Positions 16,996 through 26,022 of a stretch of DNA of 64,000 nt are shown one piece after another. The first letter of the stretch is position 1; the number at the start of each line of letters is the position of its first letter. The DNA is from a bacterium. GTDB lineage: Bacteria > Desulfobacterota > Binatia > DP-6. The stretch spans positions 62,001 to 126,000 of the forward strand of contig JAHCID010000005.1 in NCBI GenBank assembly GCA_026129405.1, written 5' to 3'. The position numbers were made by a program, and so were the translations under genes. The notes below the pieces were generated by a model. It had not been told where the DNA came from. It searched no databases and was given only the letters and a program-made list of their open reading frames with translations.

Positions 16996-19446
16996 ATGTC
17001 CGTGCTCGATCGGCTCATCGACGTGCTGCGCTCCCCCGACACTCCGGAGTCGGACCCGACGCTCGCCCGCACCCATGCCGAGCTGGCGCGTGAGATCGCC
17101 GAGCGCCGCCGGGTCGAGGCCGAGCTGCGGCAGGCCGAGGCGCGCTACCGCGGCATCGTCGAGAACGCCGTCGGCGGCATCTTCCAGACCACGCCCGACG
17201 GCCAGTACCTGCACGTGAACCCGGCGCTCGCGCGCCTGTACGGCTACGACGATCCCGCCGAGCTGGTGCGCGGCCTGGTCGACATCGGCGGCCAGCTCTA
17301 CGTCGACCCGGCCCGGCGCGACGAGTTCGCGCGCCTGCTCCAGGCGCAGAGCGCGGTGTCGGGGTTCGAGTCGCAGGTCTATCGCCGCGACGGCAGCGTC
17401 ATCTGGATCAGCGAGAGCGCGCGCGCCGTGCGCGACGCCGACGGCGCGCTGCTCCACTACGAGGGCTTCGTCGAGGACGTCACCGAGCGCAAGCGGGCCG
17501 AGGCCGCGCTGCGCGAGGCCAAGGCGGCGGCCGAGGCGGCGGTGCGGGCGAAGAGCGACTTCCTCGCCAACGTCAGCCACGAGCTGCGCACGCCGATGAA
17601 CGGCGTCCTCGGCATGACGGCGCTGGCCCTCGATACCGAGCTGACGAGCGAGCAGCGCGAGTATCTCCAGGTCGTGCAGGACTCGGCCGAGGCGCTGCTC
17701 GACCTGCTGAACGACGTCCTCGACTTCTCGAAGATGGAGGCTGGCCGCTTCGACCTCGCACCGGCGCCGTTCGCGCTGCGGCGCAACCTCGAGACCATCA
17801 TGAAGGGCCTCGCCGTGCGGGCGCATGCGAAGGGGCTGGAGCTGGTCTGCCAGGTGGCGCCCGACGTGCCCGACGCGCTCGTCGGCGACGCCGGGCGGCT
17901 GCGGCAGGTCGTCGTGAACCTCGTCGGCAACGCCATCAAGTTCACCGAGTGGGGCGAGGTCGCGCTGCGGGTCGAGCCGGCGCCCGCGGCGCCGGGGCGC
18001 CTCGGCCTCCATCTGGCCGTGCACGACACCGGCATCGGCATCGCGCCGGAGAAGCAGGCGGAGGTCTTCCAGCCGTTCACGCAGGCGGACACCTCGGCCA
18101 CGCGACGCTTCGGCGGCACCGGGCTCGGGCTCACGATCACGGCGGAGCTGGTCGCGATGATGGGCGGCACGATCTGGGTGGTGAGCGCGCCCGGCGCCGG
18201 GAGCACGTTCCACTGCACGATCGAGCTGGACGCCGACACGGATGCGCCCGCGCCCGGCGGCGGGCAGGCGGAGATCCTCGCCGACCTGCCGGTCGTCGTG
18301 GTCGACGACAACGCCACGAGCCGGCTCCATCTCGAGGAGGTGCTCGTCGGCTTCGGCCTGCGTCCGCTGCTCGCGGCGGACGGCGAGGCGGCGTTCGCGA
18401 TCCTGCGCGACGCGATCGCCGTCGGCAGCGCGGTGCCGCTGCTGGTCGTCGACGCGCACATGCCGGGGCTCGACGGCGCCGCGATGGTGCTGTCGCTGCG
18501 CCGGGACGCCGCGCTCGCGGGCACGCGCGTCGTGCTGCTGACCGCCCCCGGGCACCCCGGCGAGGCCACCCGCAGCCGGAACCTGCCGGTCGAGGCCACG
18601 GTGGCGAAGCCGCTCGCGCGGGCGGACCTGCTCGCCGCGCTGCATGCCGCGCTTCGCACGCCGGCGGTGGCCGCCGCGCCGGCGACCGCCGCCGCGGACG
18701 AGACGCCGCCGCTGCGCGTCCTGGTCGCCGAGGACAACCCGGTGAACCAGATGCTCGTGCGCCGGCTGCTCGAGAAGATGGGCCACAGCGTGACGGTCGC
18801 GAACGACGGTGCGCAGGCGCTCGCGGCGCTCGAGGCCGGGGGCGAGTTCGCGCTCGTCCTGATGGACGTGCAGATGCCGGAGATGGACGGCCTCGCGGCG
18901 ACCGCCGCCATCCGCGCCCGTGAGGCGGCGCGCGGCGGGCCGCGGCTGCCGATCCTCGCGCTGACGGCGCACGCGATGCCCGGCGACCGCGAGCAGTGCC
19001 TGGCCGCAGGGATGGACGACTACCTGACGAAGCCGATCCAGGTGGCGACCCTGTGTGCCGCGATCGCGCGCGCCGTGGCGGGCCGCGCCGGCACGAGCGC
19101 CGCGCCGTGCGTGCCTGCGGCCGAGACCGTCCTGGCCGCGGTGCGCACCAACGTGGCGCGCCTCGGCCCGCTGGTGACCGCGTTCCGCACCGAGGCGCCG
19201 ACGCTGGTCGCGGCCGCCGGGGCCGCGCTCTCGCGACGCGACGCCGCCGGCCTCGTCGAGGCGGCGCAGGTGCTGAAGTGGATCGTGGGCAGCCTCGGCG
19301 ACGGCGCGGTGCTGGAGGCCGCGTGCCGCCTCGAGCGGCTCGGCCGCGACGGCGATCTCGATGCGGCGGCGGATACGTGGGTGGCGCTGGAGCAGGGCGT
19401 CGCCCAGCTCGCCCGCCGGCTGGCGCCGGTGAACGGCGCCGGCTGA
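16996..19446 (+). CDS. Hybrid sensor histidine kinase: PAS, HisKA, HATPase, two receiver domains, degenerate HPt
   Basis: An 816-residue soluble kinase with no transmembrane segment. Order: short coiled coil (25-50), PAS domain (about 50-165), HisKA with the phospho-acceptor His195 in [10 protein letters not shown], HATPase with NAIKF, DTGIGIA and GTGLGLT, a receiver domain with Asp486 in DAHMPGLDG, a second receiver with Asp624 in [10 protein letters not shown], and a C-terminal helical region. That last region looks like an HPt domain, but its active-site position is Gln758 (AQVLKW) instead of His, so it cannot pass on phosphate. ATG at 16996 was chosen; GTG at 16990 is also possible. It lies inside the biosynthetic locus with a palindromic site upstream and could regulate it; no response regulator with a DNA-binding domain is adjacent. 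Confidence 0.9.
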   Translation: MSVLDRLIDVLRSPDTPESDPTLARTHAELAREIAERRRVEAELRQAEARYRGIVENAVGGIFQTTPDGQYLHVNPALARLYGYDDPAELVRGLVDIGGQLYVDPARRDEFARLLQAQSAVSGFESQVYRRDGSVIWISESARAVRDADGALLHYEGFVEDVTERKRAEAALREAKAAAEAAVRAKSDFLANVSHELRTPMNGVLGMTALALDTELTSEQREYLQVVQDSAEALLDLLNDVLDFSKMEAGRFDLAPAPFALRRNLETIMKGLAVRAHAKGLELVCQVAPDVPDALVGDAGRLRQVVVNLVGNAIKFTEWGEVALRVEPAPAAPGRLGLHLAVHDTGIGIAPEKQAEVFQPFTQADTSATRRFGGTGLGLTITAELVAMMGGTIWVVSAPGAGSTFHCTIELDADTDAPAPGGGQAEILADLPVVVVDDNATSRLHLEEVLVGFGLRPLLAADGEAAFAILRDAIAVGSAVPLLVVDAHMPGLDGAAMVLSLRRDAALAGTRVVLLTAPGHPGEATRSRNLPVEATVAKPLARADLLAALHAALRTPAVAAAPATAAADETPPLRVLVAEDNPVNQMLVRRLLEKMGHSVTVANDGAQALAALEAGGEFALVLMDVQMPEMDGLAATAAIRAREAARGGPRLPILALTAHAMPGDREQCLAAGMDDYLTKPIQVATLCAAIARAVAGRAGTSAAPCVPAAETVLAAVRTNVARLGPLVTAFRTEAPTLVAAAGAALSRRDAAGLVEAAQVLKWIVGSLGDGAVLEAACRLERLGRDGDLDAAADTWVALEQGVAQLARRLAPVNGAG

Positions 19447-19452
19447 GCCCGC

Positions 19453-20601
19453 TCAGGCGCGGCGCCCGCACACCGCGGCGGCGTAGAAGTTCGGCTGGAG
19501 CGCGGCGAGTGCCTCGACGTCGGGCTCGAGGGCGACGTCGGCGAAGCCCGCGCGCCCGAGCGCCGCGCGCCAGTGTGCCGCCGTGAGGAATCCGGGCTCC
19601 GGCCGCGTCGCCGGATCGAGCCGCACTCCGCGCCAGGCGGACAGCAGCTGGAACGGCAACTCGGCGCCCACCGGCACGCCCGGCGCGGGACGCATGCCCT
19701 CGCCGACGACGAGCCATCCGCCCGGCGCCAGCGCGGCATGCGCCTCGGCGAGGACCGCGTCGAGGTCGTCCGCCAGGTGGAACACGTTGACGCCCCACAC
19801 GAGCGTGCAGCTCGCAGTCCCGACGTCCTGCGCGGCCCAGGGGCGGTTCAGGTCGAGGTCGCCGAAGGCGAGGGGGGCGGAGGGAAAGTCGGCGGCGAGC
19901 GTGCGCTGCGCGCGCCGGCGGAAGAACGGCTGCGGCTCGGTGACGGCGTAGGCGGCGAGCGCCGCGCCGCCGCCTACGCCGGCGAGCAGGGTTTCGCTGG
20001 CGCTGCCGAGCCCGGCGCCGACCTCGAGGACGCGCGTGCCGGCCCCGCAGCGGCGGGCGGCGGCGCGTGCGGCGACGTGGTTGTTGAGCGCGTAGTAGCC
20101 GTGGCGGTTGCTGAAGTAGGCGAGCCACAGGGCGAGCCGGGTGAGCAGCGCCTCCTCGCCCGTGGTCTCGCCGCGGAGCACGCGCGGGTAGGCGGCGGCC
20201 GCCGCGTCGACGAGATCGTAGGCCGGGGCGTAGTCCGGCCTCTCGGCGAGCGCCTCGGTGCGCACCGGCCCGGCGACGGGCAGGGGAAGCGGCGCCGTGA
20301 GCCGCCAGCGCGTCCCGTCGGCGACCGCGCGCCCGTCCGCGGCGAGGCGGCGGCAGAGCCAGGCGAGCGCGTCGCGGCGCTCCGGCGCGGCGCCGGCCGC
20401 GGTCGCGAGCGCGTCGAGCGATGCGCCGGCGGCGAGGCGGTCGCCGAGCCCGAGCGCCGCCGTGATGTCCAGCACGCGCTCGGCGACGTAGCGCTCGACG
20501 AGCAGGCAGGCGCGATGCTGCGCGGGATGGAAGACGTCGCCGAGCCCGTCGGCGTCGAGGTGCGCGAGGACGCGCGGGTCGGGCGGCGCGGTGGCGATCA
20601 T
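19453..20601 (-). CDS. SAM-dependent methyltransferase, class I
   Basis: A 382-residue protein. The N-terminal half is helical (about residues 1-160) and the C-terminal half holds a class I Rossmann domain with motif I VLEVGAGLGSASE near residue 195 and a later LAPGGWLVVGEG. This bipartite layout recalls small-molecule and polyketide methyltransferases or FkbM/UbiE-like tailoring enzymes. The ATG at 20601 overlaps the stop of the upstream hot-dog gene (ATGA), so it is the last gene of the minus-strand operon. It probably O- or C-methylates the pathway product. It is convergent with the hybrid kinase gene, with 6 bases between the stops. Confidence 0.82.
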   Translation of the reverse strand: MIATAPPDPRVLAHLDADGLGDVFHPAQHRACLLVERYVAERVLDITAALGLGDRLAAGASLDALATAAGAAPERRDALAWLCRRLAADGRAVADGTRWRLTAPLPLPVAGPVRTEALAERPDYAPAYDLVDAAAAAYPRVLRGETTGEEALLTRLALWLAYFSNRHGYYALNNHVAARAAARRCGAGTRVLEVGAGLGSASETLLAGVGGGAALAAYAVTEPQPFFRRRAQRTLAADFPSAPLAFGDLDLNRPWAAQDVGTASCTLVWGVNVFHLADDLDAVLAEAHAALAPGGWLVVGEGMRPAPGVPVGAELPFQLLSAWRGVRLDPATRPEPGFLTAAHWRAALGRAGFADVALEPDVEALAALQPNFYAAAVCGRRA

Positions 20602-20978
20602 GGCTGCGGTGCGAGCGTGACGCGGGCGGTGAGGAGGACGCGGCCGTCGGCGCCGGCGACGCGGGTGCGGCAGCGCCAGAAGCGCAGCACGCGGCGGTCG
20701 AGCGCCGCGGCGAAGGAGACGGGACCGGCGTGGCACGCGACGCGGACCTCGAGATCGCGGTACTCGGCCACGAGCGCCCCGGCGCCCGGGCCGCCGAGCA
20801 CGCCGGCGAGGAGGCCCGCCGCCTGCGCGGCGCCTTCGAGCAGCTCCGCCCAGCCGAACGGGCCGGCGTTGCGCGACGTGCACACGAGCCGGCCATCCGC
20901 GTGGGCGGTGACGGCGCCGAGGAGCAGCGCCGGCGGCACGTGGCGCAGGAAGGCGGCCGCGTCCGTCGCCGTCAGCAT
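20598..20978 (-). CDS. Hot-dog fold protein, ApeP-like
   Basis: A 126-residue protein. FLRHVPPALLLG near the N-terminus and AELLEGAAQAAG in the central helix parallel the PH...LLLD and E.MAQ motifs of ApeP-type dehydratases. GHFP is absent. The His in RHVPP and the Glu in ELLEG are candidate catalytic residues, but the Asp that usually follows LLL is missing, so activity may be altered. Both ends overlap neighbouring genes by 4 bases, making it a tightly coupled member of the operon. It may dehydrate ACP-bound intermediates, or form a heterodimer with the FabZ-like protein encoded just upstream. Confidence 0.6.
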   Translation of the reverse strand: MLTATDAAAFLRHVPPALLLGAVTAHADGRLVCTSRNAGPFGWAELLEGAAQAAGLLAGVLGGPGAGALVAEYRDLEVRVACHAGPVSFAAALDRRVLRFWRCRTRVAGADGRVLLTARVTLAPQP

Positions 20979-21295
20979 GATCCGGCGACCAGGGCGCGCG
21001 CCGCGACGACGCCGTCCTGCGAGAGCTCGACCGCCGCGTCGCCGCCGTGGCGCCGCACCACCACCTCCACCGCGCCGCCCGGGCGCACCGGGCGCCGGAA
21101 CGTGCAGCGTGCCACCCGGGGCGTCGTCACCCCGGCCGCCGCCACCATCACCTCGAGCAGATAGGCGCCGGGTACGAGCGGGTCGCCGGGGAAGTGGCCG
21201 GCGCAGCGCGCCGCGATCCACGCCGGATCGACGCGCGCGACCGTGCCGTCGCCGGTACGGCGTACGTCGACGAGGGCGGCGGCCGCGGCGCTCAC
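20975..21295 (-). CDS. Short FabZ-like hot-dog dehydratase
   Basis: A short protein whose GTG start at 21295 overlaps the stop of the decarboxylase gene. The catalytic FabZ motif is intact: AGHFPGDPLVPGAYLLEVM contains the His of GHFP and the Glu of the central helix. At about 107 residues it lacks the usual N-terminal strand with PHRYPFLLVD, so it is a minimal hot-dog domain. The stop codon lies at 20972-20974 and overlaps the start of the next hot-dog gene. The two adjacent small hot-dog proteins have complementary features, one with GHFP and one with the N-terminal PH motif, which suggests a heterodimer. Confidence 0.65.
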
Positions 21296-22527
21296 TCCGG
21301 CAGCACCTCGTTGGCGAGGATCTGGTCGAACGTCTGGCGCCGGCGCACGAGCCGCAGCGTGCCGCCGGGCTCGCGCATCACCTCCGGCGCCTGCGGGTAC
21401 GAGTTGTAGTTGATGGTCGACATGGCGGCGCAGTACGCGCCGGCGCCGTCGACGACGACGAGGTCGTCGATCGCCGGACGCGGCACGGTGCGCGGCGCCA
21501 GCGCCTCGGGGTCGCCGGGCGCCGGCGTCAGCACGTCGCCCGACTCGCAGCACGGGCCGACGAAGACGACCGCTGCCGGCGGGCGCTCGGCCAGCACCGT
21601 GATCGGGTGCTGCGCGCCGTAGAGCGACGGGCGCGTGACCTCGGTCATGCCGGTGTCGAGCTTCGCGAAGGTGTAGCCGCCCGCGCCGGTGTCGACGACG
21701 TCGATCACCGTGGCGACGACGCAGCCCGCGTTGGCGACGAGGTAGGTGCCCGGCTCGACCTCGAGGTCGAGCGCCCGGCCGGTGCGCTCGCGGAAGGCGA
21801 CGAGCTCCTCGCGCACCGGCGTTCCGACGCGGGCGAGGTCGGTGGCGACCTCGTCGGGCATGCGCGCCACCTTGAAGCCGCCGCCGAGGTTCAGCGAGGT
21901 GACGTCGGGCAGCCGGGCGGCGATGTCGAGCGACAGGCGCGACACGCGCGTCCACACGGCCGGGTCGCTGCCCGAGCCGATGTGCGTATGGAGGCCGCGG
22001 ATCGAGACCCCGTGGCGTGCGGCGATCGCCTTCGCGTCGTCGAGCCGCTCGTGCCAGATGCCGAAGCTCGACGCCGGGCCGCCGGTGTTCGTGCGGTTGG
22101 TCGAGCCGCTGCCGAGCCCGGGATTGACGCGGATGGTGACGTCGCGCCCGGGGCAGGTCTTCCCGAAGCGCTCGAGCTGGTGCAGCGAGCAGGCGTTGTA
22201 GAGGACGCCGCGCTCGGCCCACTCGGCGAGGCGCTTCGACGGGGCCTGCGAGGTCAGCTGGATCTGCTCCGGCGCGAAGCCCGCGCGCAGCGCGCGCTCC
22301 ACCTCGAAGTCGGACGAGGCGTCGACGTGTAGCCCGAGGCCGCGGAAGACGTCGAGGATCGCGCGGCTCGGATTCGCCTTCATCGCGTAGCGCAGGCGGA
22401 AGCCGAACGCGCGCGGGAAGGCGAGGGCGGTGCGCGCGGCCTGCTCGAGGGCGGCGCGGTCGTACACGTAGCAGGGCGTCCCGAACTCGTCGCGCACCCG
22501 GGCGGCCTCGGCGGGGGAGATCAGCAT
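21292..22527 (-). CDS. PLP-dependent decarboxylase, LysA-like (alanine racemase fold)
   Basis: A 411-residue group IV decarboxylase. Lys50 in YAMKANP should bind PLP. Family motifs follow: HIGSGSD, LGGGFK, a conserved EPGTYLV and the C-terminal CCESGD with the active-site Cys/Glu/Asp of meso-diaminopimelate decarboxylase-type enzymes. Housekeeping LysA usually sits with lysine genes; here it is in a secondary-metabolism operon, so it may decarboxylate another D- or L-amino acid to give an amine building block. The FabZ-like gene downstream overlaps it by 4 bases; the radical SAM gene upstream ends 48 bases before its start. Confidence 0.87.
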   Translation of the reverse strand: MLISPAEAARVRDEFGTPCYVYDRAALEQAARTALAFPRAFGFRLRYAMKANPSRAILDVFRGLGLHVDASSDFEVERALRAGFAPEQIQLTSQAPSKRLAEWAERGVLYNACSLHQLERFGKTCPGRDVTIRVNPGLGSGSTNRTNTGGPASSFGIWHERLDDAKAIAARHGVSIRGLHTHIGSGSDPAVWTRVSRLSLDIAARLPDVTSLNLGGGFKVARMPDEVATDLARVGTPVREELVAFRERTGRALDLEVEPGTYLVANAGCVVATVIDVVDTGAGGYTFAKLDTGMTEVTRPSLYGAQHPITVLAERPPAAVVFVGPCCESGDVLTPAPGDPEALAPRTVPRPAIDDLVVVDGAGAYCAAMSTINYNSYPQAPEVMREPGGTLRLVRRRQTFDQILANEVLPE

Positions 22528-22575
22528 GGCGGCGGATGATAGCCGGGGCGGCTGCGCCGAGCGAAACGGAACGGC

Positions 22576-23979
22576 TCAGCCGCGCGCGAGCGCCTGGCCC
22601 AGCCGCACCCGCGTGACGTAGCGCCAGAGGTCGCCCTTCAGACCGCGGCCGCGCAGGGTCGCGAACAGCTGCTCCTCGTCGTTCACCTTGTTGCCGGGGA
22701 GGAGCCAGTTGCCGCGCGCACGGGCGGTGCGGGCCACGTGCTCTGCCAGGCCCTCGCGCACCCCGGGGCCGAAGAAGAAGTACGGCTCGTGGAACGTCGC
22801 CGGATCCGTCACCTCGCCGCGGGCGAGGAGCGCGTGCGCGAGCGGGGTCTCGGGATAGACGCGCACGCCGCACATCGCGTTCACGGCCGTCGGCCGGCAC
22901 TCGTCCATGACCGCGATCGTCTGCGCGACGGTCTCCCAGGTCTCGCCCTCGCCGCCGAACACCAGGCTGTGGCAGAAGGGCAGACCGCGCGCGCGGCAGA
23001 CGGCGGAGGCGGCGACGACGTCGTCGACCGTGAAGCTCTTGCGGAAGCCGCGCAGCGTGGGCGTGGCGGCGGCGTCGGTGCCGAAGTCGACCGACTGGCA
23101 GCCGGCCTCCATGAGGAGGTCGCACAGCTCGCCCGAGAAGTTGCCGGGGCCGACGAAGCACGACCAGCGGATGCGCCGGCCGAGCGGGCGCAGCGCCGCC
23201 GCGACGCGCTCGGCATAGCCGCGCGGGGCGTTGAAGATCGAGTCGACGACGAAGAACTGGTCGATGCCGTGCTCGTCGAGCAGCGTGCGGACCTCGTCGG
23301 CGACGCGGGCCGGGTCGCGCAGGCGCATGCCGCGGCCTTCGATCACCGGATAGGCGCAGTACGTGCACTTGAAGTGACAGCCGCGCTTCGTCTGCACGTT
23401 CGCCATGCCGCCGCGCGCGAAGTAGAGGCCGACGTCGATCCAGCGCCGGTCGGCACGCAGCGCGTCGAGCGCGGGCTCCCACGCCGGCGGAACGATGCGG
23501 ACCGCGCCGCCGGCGGTGCGCGCCGCGACGCCGCCGACGTCCGACGGGTCGGCCCCCGCGGCGAGCCGCGCGAGCAGCCGGGTGAACGCGATCTCGCCCT
23601 CGCCGACGACGCCGAACGAGACGCCGAGCGCGTCGAGGTAGTACGCCGGCATGGTCGTGAAGGCGGAGCCGCCGAGCACGATCGGCGCCTCGCTCACCGC
23701 GCGGCAGGCGGCGACGACCCGCCGGTAGTGCGGCAGGTAGCTCACCGTGTCCGGCCAGGCGCAGTTGTCGACGTTGCGCAGCGAGAGGCCGACGACGTCG
23801 GGCCGCAGCGCCGAGACGCCCTCGGCGATCGCCGCCTCGACGTCGGGCCGGAAGCAGAGGTCGGTGACGTGGACCTCGTGCCCGGCGTCGGCCGTCGCGG
23901 TGGCGACGTAGCACAGGCCGAGCGGCGCGACCGGGTCGGGGCTCTTCTCCTGGTTGGCCGAGACGAGGAGGACGCGCAC
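22576..23979 (-). CDS. B12-binding domain radical SAM protein
   Basis: A 467-residue protein with an N-terminal cobalamin-binding Rossmann domain (about 1-145, with DVVGLSLRN and IVLGGSAFTTMP) and a radical SAM domain whose cluster motif is CHFKCTYC (Cys201, Cys205, Cys208). Later segments include FFVVDSIFN, CQSVDFGTD and HSLVFGGEGET. The C-terminus has a long extension rich in basic residues. Class B enzymes of this type commonly do radical methylation or oxygen-independent ring chemistry. It is the second gene of the minus operon, 6 bases after the halogenase-like gene, so both should act on the same intermediate. Substrate unknown. Confidence 0.88.
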   Translation of the reverse strand: MRVLLVSANQEKSPDPVAPLGLCYVATATADAGHEVHVTDLCFRPDVEAAIAEGVSALRPDVVGLSLRNVDNCAWPDTVSYLPHYRRVVAACRAVSEAPIVLGGSAFTTMPAYYLDALGVSFGVVGEGEIAFTRLLARLAAGADPSDVGGVAARTAGGAVRIVPPAWEPALDALRADRRWIDVGLYFARGGMANVQTKRGCHFKCTYCAYPVIEGRGMRLRDPARVADEVRTLLDEHGIDQFFVVDSIFNAPRGYAERVAAALRPLGRRIRWSCFVGPGNFSGELCDLLMEAGCQSVDFGTDAAATPTLRGFRKSFTVDDVVAASAVCRARGLPFCHSLVFGGEGETWETVAQTIAVMDECRPTAVNAMCGVRVYPETPLAHALLARGEVTDPATFHEPYFFFGPGVREGLAEHVARTARARGNWLLPGNKVNDEEQLFATLRGRGLKGDLWRYVTRVRLGQALARG

Positions 23980-23985
23980 CCGCCG

Positions 23986-25314
23986 TCACTCCTCGATGAG
24001 CCGCTCGGTCGTGCGCACGCGGAAGACGTCGCTGCCCGGGATCGCCGCCACGCGACCGCGCTCGATCGCGCTCGCCCAGCGCGTGTGCTCGCGCTCGACC
24101 AGGTCGGGGAGCGCGTCCCAGTCTCCGCCGCCGGACATGAGGCGCACGAACGAGGTGCGTGCGTCGAGCGCCGCCGGCGCGTGCTCCAGCACGCGGCGCG
24201 CGGTCCAGAAGTAGGAGTCGGCGTCGACGTTGTGGTCGTAGAAGAAGTAGAGGAAGCGGAGATAGCGCTGGAAGGCGCCGCGATACCCGGCCTCGTAGTC
24301 GGCGAAGGCGGTGGCCTCGTCGGCCTCGCCCGTGAGGATGCGGGTGCAGGCCCGCGCGCCGAGGAGCCCGGCGAGCGACGCCAGGTGCACGCCGGTCGAG
24401 AACACGGGGTCGATGAAGCAGGCGGCGTCGCCGGCGAGCATCCAGCCCGGGCCCCAGAAGCGCGTGCTGTCGTAGGAGTAGTCGCGGATGATGCGGATCT
24501 CGGAGACCAGCTCGGCGCGCGCGAGCCGCTGCGCGATGGCCGGGGCGCGGGCGACGAGGCCGCGGTAGGTCTGCTCGGGGTCGGACTCGGCGACCTCCTG
24601 CCAGCGGCGCACGTCGACCACGCCGCCGACGCTCATCGTCCCGTCGTGGAGCGGGATGTACCAGAACCAGCCGTCGGCGAAGGCGGCCGACAGGATGTGG
24701 TTCGCGAGCTCACCGGGCAGGCGCTCGGCGCCGCGCCAGTAGCCGAAGATCGCCAGGTTCTTGAAGAAGTCGTCGAAGCGCCGGAGGCCCTGGGCGCGGC
24801 CGAGGAGCGCGCGCTGGCCGCTGGCGTCGATCACCAGCCGCGGCTCGCAGCGGAAGGTGCCGCCGCCCGGCGTCTCGCCGTGGACCACGGGCGTCGGCCC
24901 CGAGACGTCGATGCGCGCCACCGCGTGCTCCTCGTGCACCTCGGCGCCGTGGGCCGCGGCGTTGCGCAGGAGGATCTCGTCGAACTGCGAGCGGATCACC
25001 TGGAAGGCGTACGGCCGGCCACCCGGGTCCTCCTTGAACCAGAAGCTCCAGGGCTCGGCGGCGCGGCCCCACTGGAACGTGCCGCCGGGCTTGCGCAGGA
25101 AGCCGTGGCGTTCGACCAGCGGCGTCGCGTCGATGGCGTCGAGGATCGGCAGGGTGGCCGAGAGCAGCGACTCGCCGATGTGGTAGCGCGGGAAGCGCTC
25201 GCGCTCGAGGACGACGACGCGGCGGCCCGCCTTGGCGAGCAGCGTGGCGGCCACGGAGCCGGCGGGTCCGCCGCCCACCACGACCACATCCGGCGTCCGG
25301 GACGGCTGCGACAT
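23986..25314 (-). CDS. Flavin-dependent halogenase-like oxidoreductase
   Basis: A 442-residue FAD enzyme. The N-terminal GGGPAGS binds the dinucleotide. GWFWYIP (residues 215-221) matches the WXWXIP signature of flavin halogenases, and GDAACFIDPVFSTGVHLA is the usual second FAD motif. Lys75 in FLRKPGGTF is in the position expected for the halogenase lysine. The C-terminal region resembles the PltA/CmlS branch that acts on carrier-bound substrates. Related enzymes in the same superfamily are geranylgeranyl reductase-like or monooxygenases, so halogenation is likely but not certain. Xanthomonadin-type aryl polyenes are brominated, which fits the context. First gene of the minus operon, with a good promoter. 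Confidence 0.82.
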   Translation of the reverse strand: MSQPSRTPDVVVVGGGPAGSVAATLLAKAGRRVVVLERERFPRYHIGESLLSATLPILDAIDATPLVERHGFLRKPGGTFQWGRAAEPWSFWFKEDPGGRPYAFQVIRSQFDEILLRNAAAHGAEVHEEHAVARIDVSGPTPVVHGETPGGGTFRCEPRLVIDASGQRALLGRAQGLRRFDDFFKNLAIFGYWRGAERLPGELANHILSAAFADGWFWYIPLHDGTMSVGGVVDVRRWQEVAESDPEQTYRGLVARAPAIAQRLARAELVSEIRIIRDYSYDSTRFWGPGWMLAGDAACFIDPVFSTGVHLASLAGLLGARACTRILTGEADEATAFADYEAGYRGAFQRYLRFLYFFYDHNVDADSYFWTARRVLEHAPAALDARTSFVRLMSGGGDWDALPDLVEREHTRWASAIERGRVAAIPGSDVFRVRTTERLIEE

Positions 25315-25323
25315 CCGGTCCGG

Positions 25324-25352
25324 TTGTTACGGAGCGCCGCCGGATCCGTCAA
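25324..25352 (-). promoter_or_regulatory. Promoter of the halogenase-methyltransferase operon
   Basis: On the minus strand TTGACG and TAACAA are separated by exactly 17 bases; the ATG at 25314 follows 9 bases later. It should drive the six genes 25314-19453. Confidence 0.7.
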
Positions 25353-25369
25353 CCGGCGCGCGCCGCGCT

Positions 25370-25927
25370 TCAGCGCTGGATCAGCGAGACCTTGTCGCCG
25401 TCGAAGTAGACGACCATCTGGTGCCAGCGGTTCTCCCAGAAGCTCCACTGCGGCGACGCGAGGTCGGGCGTGCGGTTCGCGGGCGGGTAGCCCCACGACC
25501 AGAGGACCTGCTGGCGCGTCATGCCCTTCTCGATCTGCCCGGCCTCGACCAGCGGGCGGATCTTCTTCGGCAGCCTCGCGATCGCCGGCTTCGGATCGGT
25601 GGTGACGAGCCAGCGATCGATGAGGCCGTCCATGGGCAGCACCTTCTTGCCGTAGCGGTTCACCATGGTGATCGCCGGGTATCCGTCGGGCTGGAAGGTG
25701 ACGCTGTTCTTGCGCACGCCGGTGATCTGCACGCGCGTTCCGACCGGGATCAGCGTGCCCACCTGGTACGGGTTGTCGGTGACGGCCGGCTTCTCGTAGC
25801 GCAGGTTGCAGCAAAGGAAGCGGGTCTCGCCGATGCGCGGATCCGCCACCTTCGGCCCCTGGAGACAGGCGGAGAGCGCGGGCAGGAGCAGGGCGAGGCC
25901 GAGCAGCGCAGCGCGGGATGGTCGCAT
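25370..25927 (-). CDS. Lipoprotein with BamE-like C-terminus
   Basis: A 185-residue lipoprotein. The signal peptide MRPSRAALLGLALLLPALSAC ends in lipobox LSAC with the lipidated Cys near residue 21. The C-terminal part has GMTRQQVLWSWGYP followed by W-rich strands and VVYFDGDKVSLIQR, which resembles the SmpA/BamE (OmlA) pattern GMTXXQV...G.P...F. The middle part contains a possible metal or disulfide CC pair. ATG at 25927 was chosen because the signal peptide begins there and a promoter lies just upstream; an in-frame upstream ATG at 25972 would spoil the signal. It may be an envelope protein of the locus, as aryl polyene clusters include lipoproteins. Confidence 0.7.
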   Translation of the reverse strand: MRPSRAALLGLALLLPALSACLQGPKVADPRIGETRFLCCNLRYEKPAVTDNPYQVGTLIPVGTRVQITGVRKNSVTFQPDGYPAITMVNRYGKKVLPMDGLIDRWLVTTDPKPAIARLPKKIRPLVEAGQIEKGMTRQQVLWSWGYPPANRTPDLASPQWSFWENRWHQMVVYFDGDKVSLIQR

Positions 25928-25933
25928 CGCGCC

Positions 25934-25962
25934 CCGGTAGCAGAGGGTCCGGAGTCCTTCAA
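25934..25962 (-). promoter_or_regulatory. Promoter of the lipoprotein gene
   Basis: On the minus strand TTGAAG and TACCGG are 17 bases apart, with the ATG at 25927 6 bases downstream. It is back-to-back with the lyase promoter. Confidence 0.6.
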
Positions 25963-25986
25963 TTCCCGGCATTGCACCGCCGCGGA

Positions 25987-26015
25987 TTGCCGCGTCGCCG
26001 ACCCTCCGCTAGCGT
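25987..26015 (+). promoter_or_regulatory. Promoter of the MIO lyase gene
   Basis: TTGCCG and TAGCGT are separated by 17 bases, with the GTG at 26023 7 bases later. No Shine-Dalgarno sequence is seen; a leaderless transcript is expected. Confidence 0.6.
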
Positions 26016-26022
26016 CGCGCGC

